This document shows, piece by piece, positions 9,129 to 18,260 of a DNA stretch of 64,000 nucleotides (positions within the stretch are counted from its first letter, which is position 1; every line of letters begins with the position of its first letter). The DNA is from Natronococcus sp. AD-5 (GTDB lineage Archaea > Halobacteriota > Halobacteria > Halobacteriales > Natrialbaceae), in NCBI RefSeq assembly GCF_030734285.1, contig NZ_CP132294.1, positions 3,906,001 to 3,970,000 on the forward strand, written 5' to 3'. A model generated the notes under the pieces. That model saw nothing but the letters and a program-made list of their open reading frames with translations. It made no database searches and was not told where the DNA came from. The position numbers and the translations under genes are program-made.

Positions 9129-9556
9129 TTACACGACGCCGTCGATGGGCGCGTCCTCGAAGCCACGGACCGCCTCGCGCCATGCGTCTGGAATGGGGCG
9201 GGGCTCGTCATCATCGTTGAGGATGACTTGTGTAACGGACCCCTCTGCTGCGAGGCTGTCTCCGTCATCCCCTGTCGTTCGCACTTCGAATTCCATCGTG
9301 AGGCTGGTCTCGCCGAGGCGAGCGACGCGATATGGAACAGTCACTCTGTCTTCAAGCGTGATCGAACTCGAGTACTCGATATCCTGGTGGACGATAGCGC
9401 CGTTCAGTTCGGTGAACTCCTCGTCAAGTACGTCGCGGAAGTAGCGGACGCGTGCCTCCTCTACATAGATCAGGAATACGGTGTTGTGGACTTGATCGAA
9501 GCGTCGATATCACGAAACCGCACCGTCATCTCAGGTTCATAGGTGAATTGATTCAT
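9129..9556 (-). pseudogene. Acyl-CoA thioesterase (4HBT hotdog), two frameshifts
   Basis: Read on the minus strand, the segment starts at an ATG (9556) with NQFTYEPEMTVRFRDIDA. It continues after a one-base deletion near 9505 with FDQVHNTVFLIYVEEARVRY, and after a second one-base deletion near 9385 with SSSITLEDRVTVPYRVARLG. Together these make a typical 4-hydroxybenzoyl-CoA thioesterase-like domain of about 143 residues (the D..QVHNTV...EEAR pattern). Only the last 71 residues are open. It is a decayed gene unless the indels are sequencing errors. Confidence 0.8.
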
Positions 9557-9649
9557 CTGCCTCTTGGCAGAACGTGTGGTCCCACGGCTTTTTGCTGTAG
9601 CGATCTCGGTGGCTCCGGCAGGTGCGCCAGTGTAGCCATGCACGACATG

Positions 9650-9814
9650 TCAGTTCAATCCGTCTACTTTCATCCGGAGAAGTACGACTAATACGAGTCC
9701 GGAAATGCCGAAGAATGCAGTAAACGCGAGAACAGCACGGTAGAATCCGATCACGTCTGCAGTGAAGCCAATCCCTATGATGTGGGAGGCCGAGACCGAT
9801 ATAACTGATTGCAT
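9650..9814 (-). CDS. Possible 54-aa membrane microprotein
   Basis: A short open frame starting MQSVISVSASHIIGIGF with one clear hydrophobic helix (about residues 22-46, AVLAFTAFFGISGLVLVVLL) and a short basic end. No family is recognised. It could be chance or the tail of a lost gene; membrane-like composition is the only support. Confidence 0.3.
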   Translation of the reverse strand: MQSVISVSASHIIGIGFTADVIGFYRAVLAFTAFFGISGLVLVVLLRMKVDGLN

Positions 9815-9895
9815 AGAGTGTGCTTTACATGAGCGAACAATTACGATCACCGAGGTGCAAGCCGAACTACTCGAGAGAAAACAGGGGACGGCGGT

Positions 9896-10144
9896 GAGTA
9901 TGAATCGAAGAGCGAGGCGGTGAGGAATTTTATCACCGAGTATGAACGGCTCACCGAACGGGTCGACGAACTCCAGCGCGAACGTGATCGTCTCGAGCGA
10001 AAGCTCACCGCGACGAATAGCCGTATCGACGAGGTCACTGAGTTAGTCGAATACGTCGACGAGCAACGGGAGTTCGAGCGTTATCGCGAACGCCGGGAGC
10101 GTATGATCGATCAAGCTGGCGTTCTCACCCGAGCGAAGTGGTGA
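9896..10144 (+). pseudogene. Ribbon-helix-helix/coiled-coil protein, 5' end lost
   Basis: The open frame reads EYESKSEAVRNFITEYERLT followed by a coiled coil rich in Glu/Arg (to LTRAKW). EYESKSEAVRNFI is the typical second half of a CopG/Arc ribbon-helix-helix domain, but the N-terminal strand is in another frame upstream (ATG at 9830). A frameshift or truncation near 9890 is likely. The only in-frame start is the GTG at 9920, which would leave out part of the DNA-binding domain. Confidence 0.5.
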
Positions 10145-10247
10145 CTTACCGGTGTCCCTGTCGATGAGCTCGAGCCCGACACTGGCGAGCTCGAGGGGTG
10201 AATCTCCAGTATGCTTATCACGCTACGGTGTGTATGTGTATGTGTAC

Positions 10248-10469
10248 ATGGGGACGAAAACGATTAGCATCAAAGACGATGCTTACGACCGGCTGAGGCG
10301 GCACAAGCGAGGCGACGAGAGCTTTAGTGACGTCGTTATGCGATTGACGCGTCGTGAAAAAGACCCGATGGAAGCCGCCGGGAAGTTCCCCGGGCTCGGT
10401 GACGAGCGCGACGAGTTCCGCAAGCGGTTCGACCGCGACTTGAGGGAGCGCCGTGATCTTAGACAGTAG
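10248..10469 (+). CDS. vapB: VapB-type antitoxin
   Basis: A 73-residue protein beginning MGTKTISIKDDAYDRLRRHK, the classic archaeal VapB N-terminal DNA-binding segment (TISIKDDAYDRL.....GESFSDVV). Its charged C-terminal half should wrap and inhibit the toxin. It overlaps the VapC gene by 17 bp. Longer in-frame starts upstream add only low-complexity sequence (a VYVYVY run), so the ATG at 10248 is chosen. The pair lies upstream of a 5'-truncated copy of the double-HTH gene. Confidence 0.85.
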   Translation: MGTKTISIKDDAYDRLRRHKRGDESFSDVVMRLTRREKDPMEAAGKFPGLGDERDEFRKRFDRDLRERRDLRQ

Positions 10470-10878
10470 CGCCCTCATCGACTTTCTCGACCCAGAAACC
10501 GATCACCACGATGACGCCCGGTCGTATATCGAAGACCGGCCAACGCAACCCTGGTTCTCGCCGACGGTTGTGCTATTCGAGGTGTATCAATATCGAGCTC
10601 GCCAAGCCGGACGTGACGGCGTGGCTGACCTCGCCGAACAACTCGACTGGCTTGACCCGCTTGAGTTCACTGAAGCGGCTGCTCGAGAGGCGGCGGTGAT
10701 CGGCGCCGAACTCATGTCCGAAGGGAATCCGATCAACATGATGGACGTCCTGATCGCCGGCGTCGCTCGTGATGTTGATCTGCCGCTGCTTGCTCGAGAT
10801 GGCGACTTCGACAAGATCGCCGACCTCGATGTTAAATATTATACCAACACCAATCGCGAGCCCGACAGCTCTGACTGA
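10453..10878 (+). CDS. vapC: VapC PIN-domain ribonuclease toxin
   Basis: A 141-residue PIN domain. The acidic metal-binding residues are visible: Asp4 (MILDSSALIDFLD), Glu43 (VLFEVYQ), Asp98 (NMMDVLIA) and the Asp116/Asp118 pair (ARDGDFDKI). VapC proteins are RNases, often cleaving tRNA. The GTG start overlaps vapB by 17 bp, so translation is coupled. All expected residues are intact, so the toxin is probably functional. Confidence 0.9.
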   Translation: MILDSSALIDFLDPETDHHDDARSYIEDRPTQPWFSPTVVLFEVYQYRARQAGRDGVADLAEQLDWLDPLEFTEAAAREAAVIGAELMSEGNPINMMDVLIAGVARDVDLPLLARDGDFDKIADLDVKYYTNTNREPDSSD

Positions 10879-11295
10879 TTTTCTCGTAAGGCACCGGCGG
10901 GTTCGAGGAGTGGCTTAGTTTCGCTCTTATGCAAAGCTCCGGAAGCGGCAGACGGCGAAGCAATCGATGAGTGTGAAAGCGACACCTCACTTCTGTTCAA
11001 CGGTCAGCCACACGATGTGTGCGGTCTGTTCTAAGCGGAACCTTTGATTGTCGGACGATCACTCCCGCCAGGCCCAAGTGTGTCAAGCGGTAACGTTAAT
11101 ATGGGCTATGTACACTCTCGTTGTCCGTACAGACCGATCGGCGTTCGACCGTGTCCGTGACGCAATCCTCCATCGCGGTGATCGTGATGACGACGAGAAA
11201 CCGACTGGTCCTGGCGCGCCCACGCCGGGATGAATGGTCATCGGCTTCTCGTCTTACACGCACAGTCGGTTTTTTCTTGACCGGTCAGGGCCGGC
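10879..11295. other. Intergenic stretch between vapC and double-HTH copy 2
   Basis: About 417 bases without a convincing gene. A 41-codon frame at 11108-11233 (MYTLVVRTDRSAFDRVRDAI) is the best candidate, but it has no recognised relatives. The 5' part of copy 2 is missing here; homology to the other copies begins only at about 11310. Confidence 0.4.
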
Positions 11296-12537
11296 GTGCA
11301 TCCAGAATTCGAGGAGTCCGAAACACTTCGTGAGGCGTTTATCAAGTGGGGCGCTGACCTCGAGGACCTCATTGCGAAACTCTCCGCCGGCGAGTACGAG
11401 GATCGCAATCGTTTCCGCGGTTCGATCATGCGCTCAGCTCATGGCCTTGCCGGCTCGATCGTACACCTATTCGACGCTCTCGAGATCGACGTCACTCGCG
11501 AACTTCGAGTGCCAGCTGGGCTCGAGACCGACGCGCTGAATGAACTCGCGACCACAATCGGGATTGCAACAGCAATTCAGTCGAAATACGGTGCGTTCGC
11601 CTGCTATCGGCAGCTCTTCGAGACTCGAGAGGAGAAGCGACAGACGGCACTCTCACCGACCGTCGATGCAGACGATCCGCTGGGGACACTCATCGGTTCC
11701 GTAGTCGTTCGCGGTGAAGATGTCCACCGACTCCGCCCCAAGCTTGAGAAATCGCTCGAGACGCCAGCAACAGTCGCTGACGACGCTCCCGAGTTCGTGA
11801 TCCACGTCACCCTTTCAACTGTCGATCGGACGGCATACGCGGCCACTGCAACACGGATTCTGCAGTCCAAGAATTTGCGACCGACTCGAGAGGCTGTCTC
11901 GCTGCTTCACGCACTGGCTGGTTCGCCATACGCCGCTGCTCGAGCACTCCACCAACTCGCTGGTGAAAACGAACCTCGTGAACTCCGTCTGGACGAACTC
12001 CGCTACGCCCTGGGAACGCTCGAGCCCACCCAATTACTCTCTGATCTACCACCGACAGTTGGTCGAATCGTTCACACGCTCCTCACAGCCGAGAACCGCC
12101 TGTCACAGACTGAACTCGCCGATCGAGCAAACGTGTCGGCACGGACGATTCGAAACTACCGCGACCGGATCGAAGCACTCGATCTCATCCGTGTCGACGA
12201 GAACGGGTATCGTCTTGCGTTGTCGTTCCAAACCAGCGCCGAACGACGCGATCCAATTGTTCCGACCGTCCTCGAGGAGGATCAAACGCTACTCGACGCA
12301 GCCGATGCACTGCTTGAGACGATCCTCCCACCAGAGCGATACGGCAATCCAGACGATCCACTTGGCAGCGCCCTGTTCTGGCCACCGAATCCATTACGGT
12401 TACTTGATCATTCGTTAGTCGGATCCTGGTTACGACTGGCAGCTGCACTCACAGCGACAGACTCTGCCGGGAACAACCGGGCTATTCAGATAGGACCGTC
12501 ACTCGAGCAGCAGGCGCTTTCCTGTACCTCTTCGTAG
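11296..12537 (+). pseudogene. Double-HTH family, copy 2, N-terminally truncated
   Basis: A 413-codon open frame equivalent to about the last half of the 835-aa protein at 3470. Homology starts at TLREAFIKWGADLEDLIAKL and includes IMRSAHGLAGSIVHLFDALE, the C-terminal winged HTH (LSQTELADRANVSARTIRNY) and LFWPPNPLRLLDH. The apparent GTG start at 11296 has no ribosome-binding site, and the first 420 or so residues are absent. DNA identity to copy 3 is very high across the C-terminal HTH. The final 35 codons differ completely from copies 1 and 3. Inverted repeat IR2 follows 63 bp later. Confidence 0.85.
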
Positions 12538-12600
12538 GCGGTTAACCCTGCCTCATTCGCTCTCTTTGGTTGGTGAACAGCGGATATATCGTTTCTCCAC

Positions 12601-12653
12601 GTTCTGTTAACCAACTTCGGTATACATATCTTCTGAATGTTGGTTAACAGAAC
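12601..12653. repeat. Inverted repeat IR2, perfect 15-bp arms
   Basis: GTTCTGTTAACCAAC (12601-12615) and GTTGGTTAACAGAAC (12639-12653) are perfect inverted arms with a 23-bp spacer, 63 bp past double-HTH copy 2. A degenerate half-site, GTTGGTGAAC, lies at 12569-12578. The core arms match IR1 and IR3. Confidence 0.85.
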
Positions 12654-12680
12654 AGTACCTCTGATCAGATCTGAACTGGT

Positions 12681-12750
12681 GACTTCCTCCCCACCCTACT
12701 CGCTTGGCTCCGCCTCGCTCGCGGAGGACGGAGGCTTAGCGCCTCAATTC
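12681..12750. mobile_element. Possible end remnant of an IS200/IS605-type element
   Basis: Read on the minus strand, the segment ends in a GGGTGGGGAGGAAGTC-type string preceded by a GC-rich imperfect hairpin around GGAGGCTTAGCGCC. This resembles the right ends of haloarchaeal TnpB elements. No tnpB lies beside it. The call rests on resemblance only. Confidence 0.3.
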
Positions 12751-12811
12751 GGGAAATTCTCCTTGTGAGTTGGCTTATTGTTTCTCTCGAGTTCAACTGA
12801 GAGACCTCTCG

Positions 12812-12842
12812 TTCTTTAAGTGGTTCTGGTCACAAGGTAAAG
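12812..12842 (+). repeat. Isolated copy R7 of the TTTAAGT promoter-like repeat
   Basis: The strand reads TTCTTTAAGTGGTTCTGGTC followed by ACAAGGTAAAG. It matches, in reverse complement, the six repeats at 55983-57603, including conserved flanking bases on the far side. No gene starts immediately downstream on this strand; the rest of 12538-13270 holds no gene I can support apart from IR2 and a weak direct repeat (about 12929 and 13065). Confidence 0.65.
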
Positions 12843-13270
12843 ATATACCAGGGGGACGTTCTCCGTATTCTCCTACTCGGTAGCCTTGGCTACTCCTTCG
12901 GTGCTCTAAGCCAAGGTGGACAGTCCACCGGAACAGAGTTCCAATTAACAGACCCTACTGCTGTCGAGTTCAATGATACGCTGGCCGCTAGAACTGACAG
13001 TCCCCTCTGTTTCGTGTTGGCCGGCGCATACGGTGGCGTGTCGCTCGTGGATGGTCCAACTGAAACAAAACTCCAATTGACAATCCCTGGTTGCTGCTTG
13101 AGTGGTTCTTAGATGGCGCGTCGGTACTGACATCCCAGCAATGAATCAAGATGAGGTGAATTGACCTGTGTAGCACAGTTTCCGTGCGGGTCTCGAGTGG
13201 CTCTGTCGTCTTAGACTTCCAGGTAACGGACGCTTCGAGCGATTCCGTTTGCTCTACCGGGACGAGTGTA

Positions 13271-14257
13271 TCAGTTGATCTTCGAACCGTCGGTACCGAA
13301 CTCCTGCGTGCGGCCGAAGTCCCGCATCCGCGGATAGTCAGAGATCACGTGATCGACGCCGATCCGCCGGAGCCGTTCGCTCTCGTGCCACTGAGTGACG
13401 GTGTAGACGTACACCTCACGGCCGTCGCGGTGGGCGCGCTCGACGAGGTCACGATCGACCGACCCGACCGACGGTCCGACCGCCTCGGCGTCCAGTCGCC
13501 GTGCTGATTCGTATCCGCGTTCGTTGTCGTCGGCCCACAGGTACATGATCGGCTGGCCAGGATCGAACTCCTTGACCGCAGCCAAGGCGTCGTCATCGAA
13601 CGACGACCAGACGTAGTCGTGTTCGAACTCCTCGACGATGTCGAAGACGTGGCTGATGAACTGTCGGTAGCGAGCGGTCTCGCTCGTTTCAGTTACCGTT
13701 CCGGAGTCCGTAACCGCCGTCGCCCCCGGCGATTTGATATCGAGTTGGACGGGCATCCACTCGGGGATGGTTTCAAGAGCCTCCCGTAGCGTCGGGATCG
13801 TCTCACCGCTTTTCAGTACGTTCGCGTTCAGGACCGTCTCGTCGTCCTCGAGCCAAACGACGCCGGACTCGTCGGTGAGGTCGTCGAGTCGGTGGTCGTG
13901 GAAGACGACGACCGTCTCCTCGCGAGTCGGTAGCAGATCGATCTCTACGCGGTCGGGGAGCGTATAGGGCGACGCGCCGTCGCCGACGTGACAGGCACCC
14001 TCCATTGCTGCCAGTGTGTTCTCCGGGAAATAGCCCGCGAAACACCGGTGTGCAACGAGTGTCGGCTCCTCGCGGTCCGTTCCATCCGGGAACCGGCTCT
14101 CCGGAATCGTCGGTCGATCGTTCGGGTTACCGCTCTCGTGGCGAGCACTAACGCTACTGCCGAGCGCGGAAACTCCCAGTGAAGCCCCGGTCATCTTCGC
14201 GAATCGTCGTCGGTACATCTGGGCAACGTTCCGTGTCGGTCTTTTTTCATCTCCCAT
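13271..14257 (-). CDS. Glycerophosphodiester phosphodiesterase, Tat-exported
   Basis: A 328-residue GDPD-family TIM-barrel hydrolase that splits glycerophosphodiesters into glycerol 3-phosphate and an alcohol. Signature pieces are AHRCFAGYFPENTLAA (His-Arg ... Glu-Asn-Thr) at about residue 70, EIDLLPTREETVVVFHDH at about 110, and a C-terminal VYVYTVTQWHESERLRRIGV block. The N-terminus carries a twin-arginine signal (YRRRFAKMTGASLGVSALG), so it is secreted. The ATG at 14257 is chosen because it places the Tat motif about 15 residues in; the longer frame from 14314 adds an unrelated hydrophobic segment. It is a single gene. Confidence 0.9.
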   Translation of the reverse strand: MGDEKRPTRNVAQMYRRRFAKMTGASLGVSALGSSVSARHESGNPNDRPTIPESRFPDGTDREEPTLVAHRCFAGYFPENTLAAMEGACHVGDGASPYTLPDRVEIDLLPTREETVVVFHDHRLDDLTDESGVVWLEDDETVLNANVLKSGETIPTLREALETIPEWMPVQLDIKSPGATAVTDSGTVTETSETARYRQFISHVFDIVEEFEHDYVWSSFDDDALAAVKEFDPGQPIMYLWADDNERGYESARRLDAEAVGPSVGSVDRDLVERAHRDGREVYVYTVTQWHESERLRRIGVDHVISDYPRMRDFGRTQEFGTDGSKIN

Positions 14258-14543
14258 GTGCGAGACTCTACAGCCGTCAAAAAAGAGGCTCTGACAAATC
14301 CATCCAAACACCAATTCGGCCGTACGAAGTACGAAGTCCGCGAACCGGGTGCTCGAATAACAGGTCGCTGACCACCCTGGTCGGTCGGGTACCCCCGTCT
14401 CCCGGCCAGTCTCTGGTATCGTTCAGTGAAATAGCAGTACCGGTCCGGCGAGGAGACCGAAACCGATCGTCTCCCGAGCACTCTCAAAGACGCGGACGAC
14501 TGCTAATCGCAGCCTGGCGCCGCGCTCGAGCGCGACGGCCTCA

Positions 14544-14873
14544 GTGCTGGACCTGCCTCGCACTGGTGCGCCGCGGTTGATTGAAGCCGTCGCCGAAGAG
14601 TACGCAACACTCTCACCAAATCGGGCAATTGCCGCCTTGGTTCCAGCGTTCATCGTGGCCCAAATCGGAATCCAATACGGAGTTCCTGTCTCGTTCAACG
14701 AGATCATCATCAGCGCAATCATCGGGAGCGGGCTGGCAATGGAAGAAGGGATTACCAATATCGACCGCCGGAAAGTGTATTTCACGGTCGCTGCGTGGAT
14801 TGTATCGCTGGTCGGTGCTTTTCTCACCACCTATGTTCTCGTCTCCGTGGTCGGTGATGCCGGTGTTCCGTGA
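14544..14873 (+). pseudogene. PiT-type phosphate permease, C-terminal fragment
   Basis: About 105 codons match the last two or three membrane segments of PiT family inorganic phosphate transporters: RLIEAVAEEYATLSPNRAI, then PVSFNEIIISAIIGSGLA, the hallmark repeat loop. A normal PiT protein has 330-500 residues, so the first two thirds are missing. Upstream DNA (14390-14540) has no matching sequence. It is a truncated remnant. Confidence 0.75.
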
Positions 14874-15015
14874 AATCGATGGCCACCCCACAATCTGACC
14901 CTCTCCAAGAGTTTCTCTTATCTGTCGTCAAGAAATGACAAATAATGATTAGGAGGAAAGATACGCTCGATTTTTTCAGAATAGATTCAATTTTGGATCG
15001 GACAGCAGAGACTCA

Positions 15016-15435
15016 CTACTGAATAGTTGTGACAGGTGATGAGGTTCGTCGGGAGACCGTTTCGGAAACGCTACCAACGATGATGCGCGCGATCCCCGTT
15101 CGTTCGTGGCTTCCCATGATGATCTGATCAACATCCTCAGTATCGGCGTACTCAGTGATTATCTGGCCCGGAGGACCAACCTCATACACGGTCTGAATCG
15201 AGATACTGTATTCATCAGCGATCTCTTCTGCAACAGTCAACCTCTGCTTCGCCTCTTCAGAAAAGCTCCCGGTGTCCTCTTCAGGAGACAGTTGTTTGGG
15301 AGCATCAATAGCACCGATTTCGCAGATGACCGTTAGAACGGTGATTTCTGTATCGGGAAACGTTTCAAATGTGTATCTCAGCGCACGATGTGCCGGATCC
15401 GAGTCATCGAACGGAACGAGTATATGAGAACTCAT
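15016..15435 (-). CDS. Universal stress protein (UspA family)
   Basis: A 139-residue single-domain Usp. It begins MSSHILVPFDDSDPAHRALRY, and the C-terminal nucleotide-binding motif GSHERTGIARIIVGSVSETV matches the G-2x-G-9x-G(S/T) ATP-binding pattern. Usp proteins are small cytoplasmic stress-related ATP binders. It stands alone. An IS5-type end begins 34 bp upstream of its start (15469), so its promoter lies at or inside that junction. Confidence 0.9.
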   Translation of the reverse strand: MSSHILVPFDDSDPAHRALRYTFETFPDTEITVLTVICEIGAIDAPKQLSPEEDTGSFSEEAKQRLTVAEEIADEYSISIQTVYEVGPPGQIITEYADTEDVDQIIMGSHERTGIARIIVGSVSETVSRRTSSPVTTIQ

Positions 15436-15468
15436 ATCGAACCCTAAGGGGAGGATTATAATTATTGG

Positions 15469-15540
15469 GCTCTGTTGAAACCTTCTTCGTTAGAGATTTA
15501 TTTGCGTGAATATACCGTACACTACATGTGCATATCTTAC
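15469..15540. mobile_element. IS5-type terminal sequence (left-facing end)
   Basis: GGCTCTGTTGAAACC begins here and is followed by about 55 bases that align well with the reverse complement of the end at 20680-20745 (shared blocks TTAGAGA, TTATT, GTGAAT, CACTACA). It therefore belongs to the same end type, in opposite orientation. The next matching end to the right is at 18236. Confidence 0.65.
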
Positions 15541-15578
15541 GCGGTGGGCCAACTTACTGATCTACATTCTGAATTTCC

Positions 15579-16241
15579 TCATAGTCCCGTAATATACCCA
15601 ATTCCGTAGTACGCACCCGCTGTGAGCAGAATCGTCCACAGAGCAATAGCAGCAGTCATCCAAACTGCGACGGAGCGTTTCCTCGATCCAACAGTAAGGG
15701 CGATAGCCGCAGCCAGATGGACACCGGTCGCAACTGGCGAGACGAGCGCAAGACCAGGAAGTCCGTAGCGATTCCACAATACTAGTGCTCGTTTTCTCCG
15801 CTTCGAGGGGCCAGAGTTCGAGTCAGTCCAATTCTCCCACCACGTTTTCAGCCGGTCGTAGAGAACAATAATCCCGTAAATCGGAAGCACATTCCCAAGA
15901 AAGGCGAATAACGCTACTGCAAGAGGATTCAACCCAAGTCCAATTCCGATGGGAACCACGACGAGGATTTCGAGTACTGGTACTGCTGCCATTACGAAAA
16001 TTACGATGTATTGCACGGTCCCGTCGGTTTGACGAATGAGATCGCTTACATTCTCGGATTCGAGCGTAGGAAGAGCGAGCAAATCAGTGCTTGCAGCAAC
16101 AGCAAGAGTGATGAGCAAGCCGATTCCGATAGCGAGCCCCCATGGTAACGGGTGTGTTGTACCGAATCGACGCCAAAGTTCAATGAGCTGTTCTCGGATC
16201 ATAACGACCGGTACGCTATCAGCACATATGTCAATACTCAA
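15579..16241 (-). CDS. Small multidrug export family membrane protein
   Basis: A 220-residue polytopic protein with about five to six membrane segments. The block VPVLEILVVVPIGIGLGLNP followed by LFAFLGNVLPIYGIIVLYDR, and later LALVSPVATGVHLAAAIAL, matches the PF06695 (Sm_multidrug_ex) pattern. Substrate is unknown, and the family name rests on weak evidence. Met14 (16202) is an alternative start. It is divergent from the TrmB regulator at 16389, which may control it. Both genes lie between two IS5-type ends. Confidence 0.7.
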   Translation of the reverse strand: MSIDICADSVPVVMIREQLIELWRRFGTTHPLPWGLAIGIGLLITLAVAASTDLLALPTLESENVSDLIRQTDGTVQYIVIFVMAAVPVLEILVVVPIGIGLGLNPLAVALFAFLGNVLPIYGIIVLYDRLKTWWENWTDSNSGPSKRRKRALVLWNRYGLPGLALVSPVATGVHLAAAIALTVGSRKRSVAVWMTAAIALWTILLTAGAYYGIGYITGL

Positions 16242-16388
16242 ACACTCTGAAACTTTGTATATGTTTATATATTAGTTCCTTCTGACAATGTTGGTGATCG
16301 AGCCGGGAAGTATCTGCTCTTCCGTGTTACCGCGAGGCAGGGTTGAAACGGTACTATCATTTATTTATCTCGCTTCCCTCCATTCAGT

Positions 16389-17189
16389 ATGGTGTCGTTT
16401 CGGGATCTCGGCTTGTCGAGCTACGAGGAACGGGTCTATAGAGCACTACTCAGCGTGAGAACAGCTACTGCTGAGGAACTGTCTGAGGAAAGCGGTGTAC
16501 CGATGGGGAGGATCTATGATGTGGTAAATGGACTCGAATCACGCGATCTTGTCCACTGTAATCCAGAAACTCATCCGCGAGTCTACTCGCCAATCGACAC
16601 CGAGATGGCGATCGATCGTCTGCTCCGTAACCGGAAACGAGACCTTGAGGTCGAACGAACTCGCTACGAGAACGTCGCAGCGGAGCTTCGTGCACAGCTT
16701 GGCAGTCAGCCACCGACCGATGGACGGTTTTGGGAGACCAGGTCGCGTGACTCCGAAATTGAGTTCGTCCACGCTCAAATCAAGCGCTTTTCGGATGCCA
16801 CTGATGAGGTATTGATCGTCGGTGATTCGGTAGTAGTACACCAGTTTCTGACCGTTATCGAGCCCCTCGAACGCTGGTTAGAGTCAGTAGCGAACGGCTC
16901 AATTCGCGTTCACATTCTCCTGTCCGAGCATTTGTCCGACGAGGGAGACCAGTTACTGCAATTGTTACGCGCCACTGGCCAGTCGGTCGAAACGCGGCTC
17001 CATCCATCTGTCACGGCAAACTTCGATCTGATCGATCAGCGCGACCTGTACCTGTACGTGACTGATCCGTTTGCCCGCTCACGGCCTCTGGGAACGATCC
17101 ACGTAACCGAAGACGCCCTTATCGAAGAGTTGATAGACGAATTCACAGCGTATTGGCGGGAAGCTGAGACCCTCTCAGAAAGTATGTGA
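16389..17189 (+). CDS. TrmB-family transcription regulator
   Basis: A 266-residue protein with the TrmB architecture: an N-terminal winged HTH (residues 1-75, DLGLSSYEERVYRALLSVRT and SGVPMGRIYDVVNGLESRDL), a coiled coil (80-110) and a C-terminal effector domain. TrmB proteins are sugar- or metabolite-responsive regulators in archaea. It resembles the second TrmB in the window (58725-59540) in layout. The divergent membrane protein at 16241 is a candidate target. Confidence 0.9.
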   Translation: MVSFRDLGLSSYEERVYRALLSVRTATAEELSEESGVPMGRIYDVVNGLESRDLVHCNPETHPRVYSPIDTEMAIDRLLRNRKRDLEVERTRYENVAAELRAQLGSQPPTDGRFWETRSRDSEIEFVHAQIKRFSDATDEVLIVGDSVVVHQFLTVIEPLERWLESVANGSIRVHILLSEHLSDEGDQLLQLLRATGQSVETRLHPSVTANFDLIDQRDLYLYVTDPFARSRPLGTIHVTEDALIEELIDEFTAYWREAETLSESM

Positions 17190-17340
17190 CTCACCAGCTT
17201 CCTCATCCCGTACCTTTGCTGTGTTTACCCGTTATTTCGCTGTTTGTGAGCTAGGACAGACAAATAGTCTGCTGGTACTGCTCCTCTATTTATAGCAATA
17301 TTCTTCACAACTCTCAGCAAACTCGGCTTCTTCTTCGTTA

Positions 17341-18236
17341 ACTACACGCTCTGTACTGGTCGTTAGATTGCTTGGTCAAGATTGTGGACGATACACGCAA
17401 GAGCGAGTTCACGGAACTGCTTCCACCAGCGTCGTGAACGGACGAACGCACCGTACTTCCGCTTGAGCGTTGAGTTGACTGTCTCTGATTGACTCCGTTG
17501 GCCATAGATGTCGGCGTCTAAGCGTGCGTTCCATGTCTTGTGAAGCGGTGTGAACTCACGATGCTTGATTAGTAGACGCATCTCGTGTTGACGGGCAAGC
17601 CGTCTGATTTTCTGGTCGTCGTAGCCTTTGTCCCCGAGCAGGATGTCGATAGTCTCGGGGTTGCGTTTGATCAACGACGGAGCGATCTGGCTATCGTGTT
17701 TTCGTGTCGTCGTCACGTGTAAATCAAGGACTGCGTTCACTTTGGAATCGACTAGCAGTGTTACTTTGAGTTGCTGAATCGTGAGTTTGGCTCGTTTCGT
17801 GTAGTGTTTGGAGGCGTGACTGCGGTCGAAGCCCGAAGCATCGATCCCCGCAACGCCGTTGGTCGGGAGCAGTGAAACAGAGAGAGTGAGGAGTACTCGC
17901 CAGACAGCCATATCGAGTCTATCGAACGCTTTGCACAGTGTTGATGGGGCTGGCAGTTCAGTGAGATTGATCGCGTTCCGGATACGGGGCATCTCGATGA
18001 GTTCGTCGAGGAGTGTACGATAGGTCGTGTTCTTCCGAACCTTGAGACAGAGGAGAACGATGTGCTGATGGAGCGTGTAGCGTTGTTTCGAGAACTTCGA
18101 GGAGTATCGAGCTACGGCACGTTTCGCTAACTGAAATGCTTCCTCGACAAATCGGAGCAACCGAGACTTTGGGAGGGTCTGCATCTACTCAAACTACCGA
18201 CTGAACCTGTAACTCACTAAGGATTTCAACAGAGCC
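17341..18236 (-). mobile_element. IS5-type insertion sequence, one end not found
   Basis: It contains the intact transposase (17363-18184) and the transposase-proximal inverted repeat GGATTTCAACAGAGCC (18221-18236). The distal copy of GGCTCTGTTGAAA is missing next to the stop; the nearest is at 15469. The left limit given is only an estimate. No target duplication could be assigned. Confidence 0.65.
17363..18184 (-). CDS. IS5-family (ISH-type) transposase
   Basis: A 273-residue DDE transposase of the haloarchaeal IS5 group. The N-terminus MQTLPKSRLLRFVEEAFQLA and the block GIDASGFDRSHASKHYTKRA carry the first catalytic Asp; LLGDKGYDDQKIRRLA carries the second. The C-terminal YGQRSQSETVNSTLKRKYGA carries the Glu of the DDE triad. 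Full length with all motifs, it is probably active. The right end lies 52 bp past the start codon (GGATTTCAACAGAGCC, ending 18236). No matching left end is found within 150 bp of the stop. Confidence 0.9.
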   Translation of the reverse strand: MQTLPKSRLLRFVEEAFQLAKRAVARYSSKFSKQRYTLHQHIVLLCLKVRKNTTYRTLLDELIEMPRIRNAINLTELPAPSTLCKAFDRLDMAVWRVLLTLSVSLLPTNGVAGIDASGFDRSHASKHYTKRAKLTIQQLKVTLLVDSKVNAVLDLHVTTTRKHDSQIAPSLIKRNPETIDILLGDKGYDDQKIRRLARQHEMRLLIKHREFTPLHKTWNARLDADIYGQRSQSETVNSTLKRKYGAFVRSRRWWKQFRELALACIVHNLDQAI

Positions 18237-18260
18237 AACACATTATAATTGGTCTTTGAG

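Noticed and set aside
15482-17340. An 11-bp direct repeat CTTCTTCGTTA (15482 and 17330) as proof that two genes inserted into the IS
   Set aside because: Sequence after the first copy is homologous to the end at 20745 for another 40 bases, so it belongs to an end type rather than to an interrupted IS.
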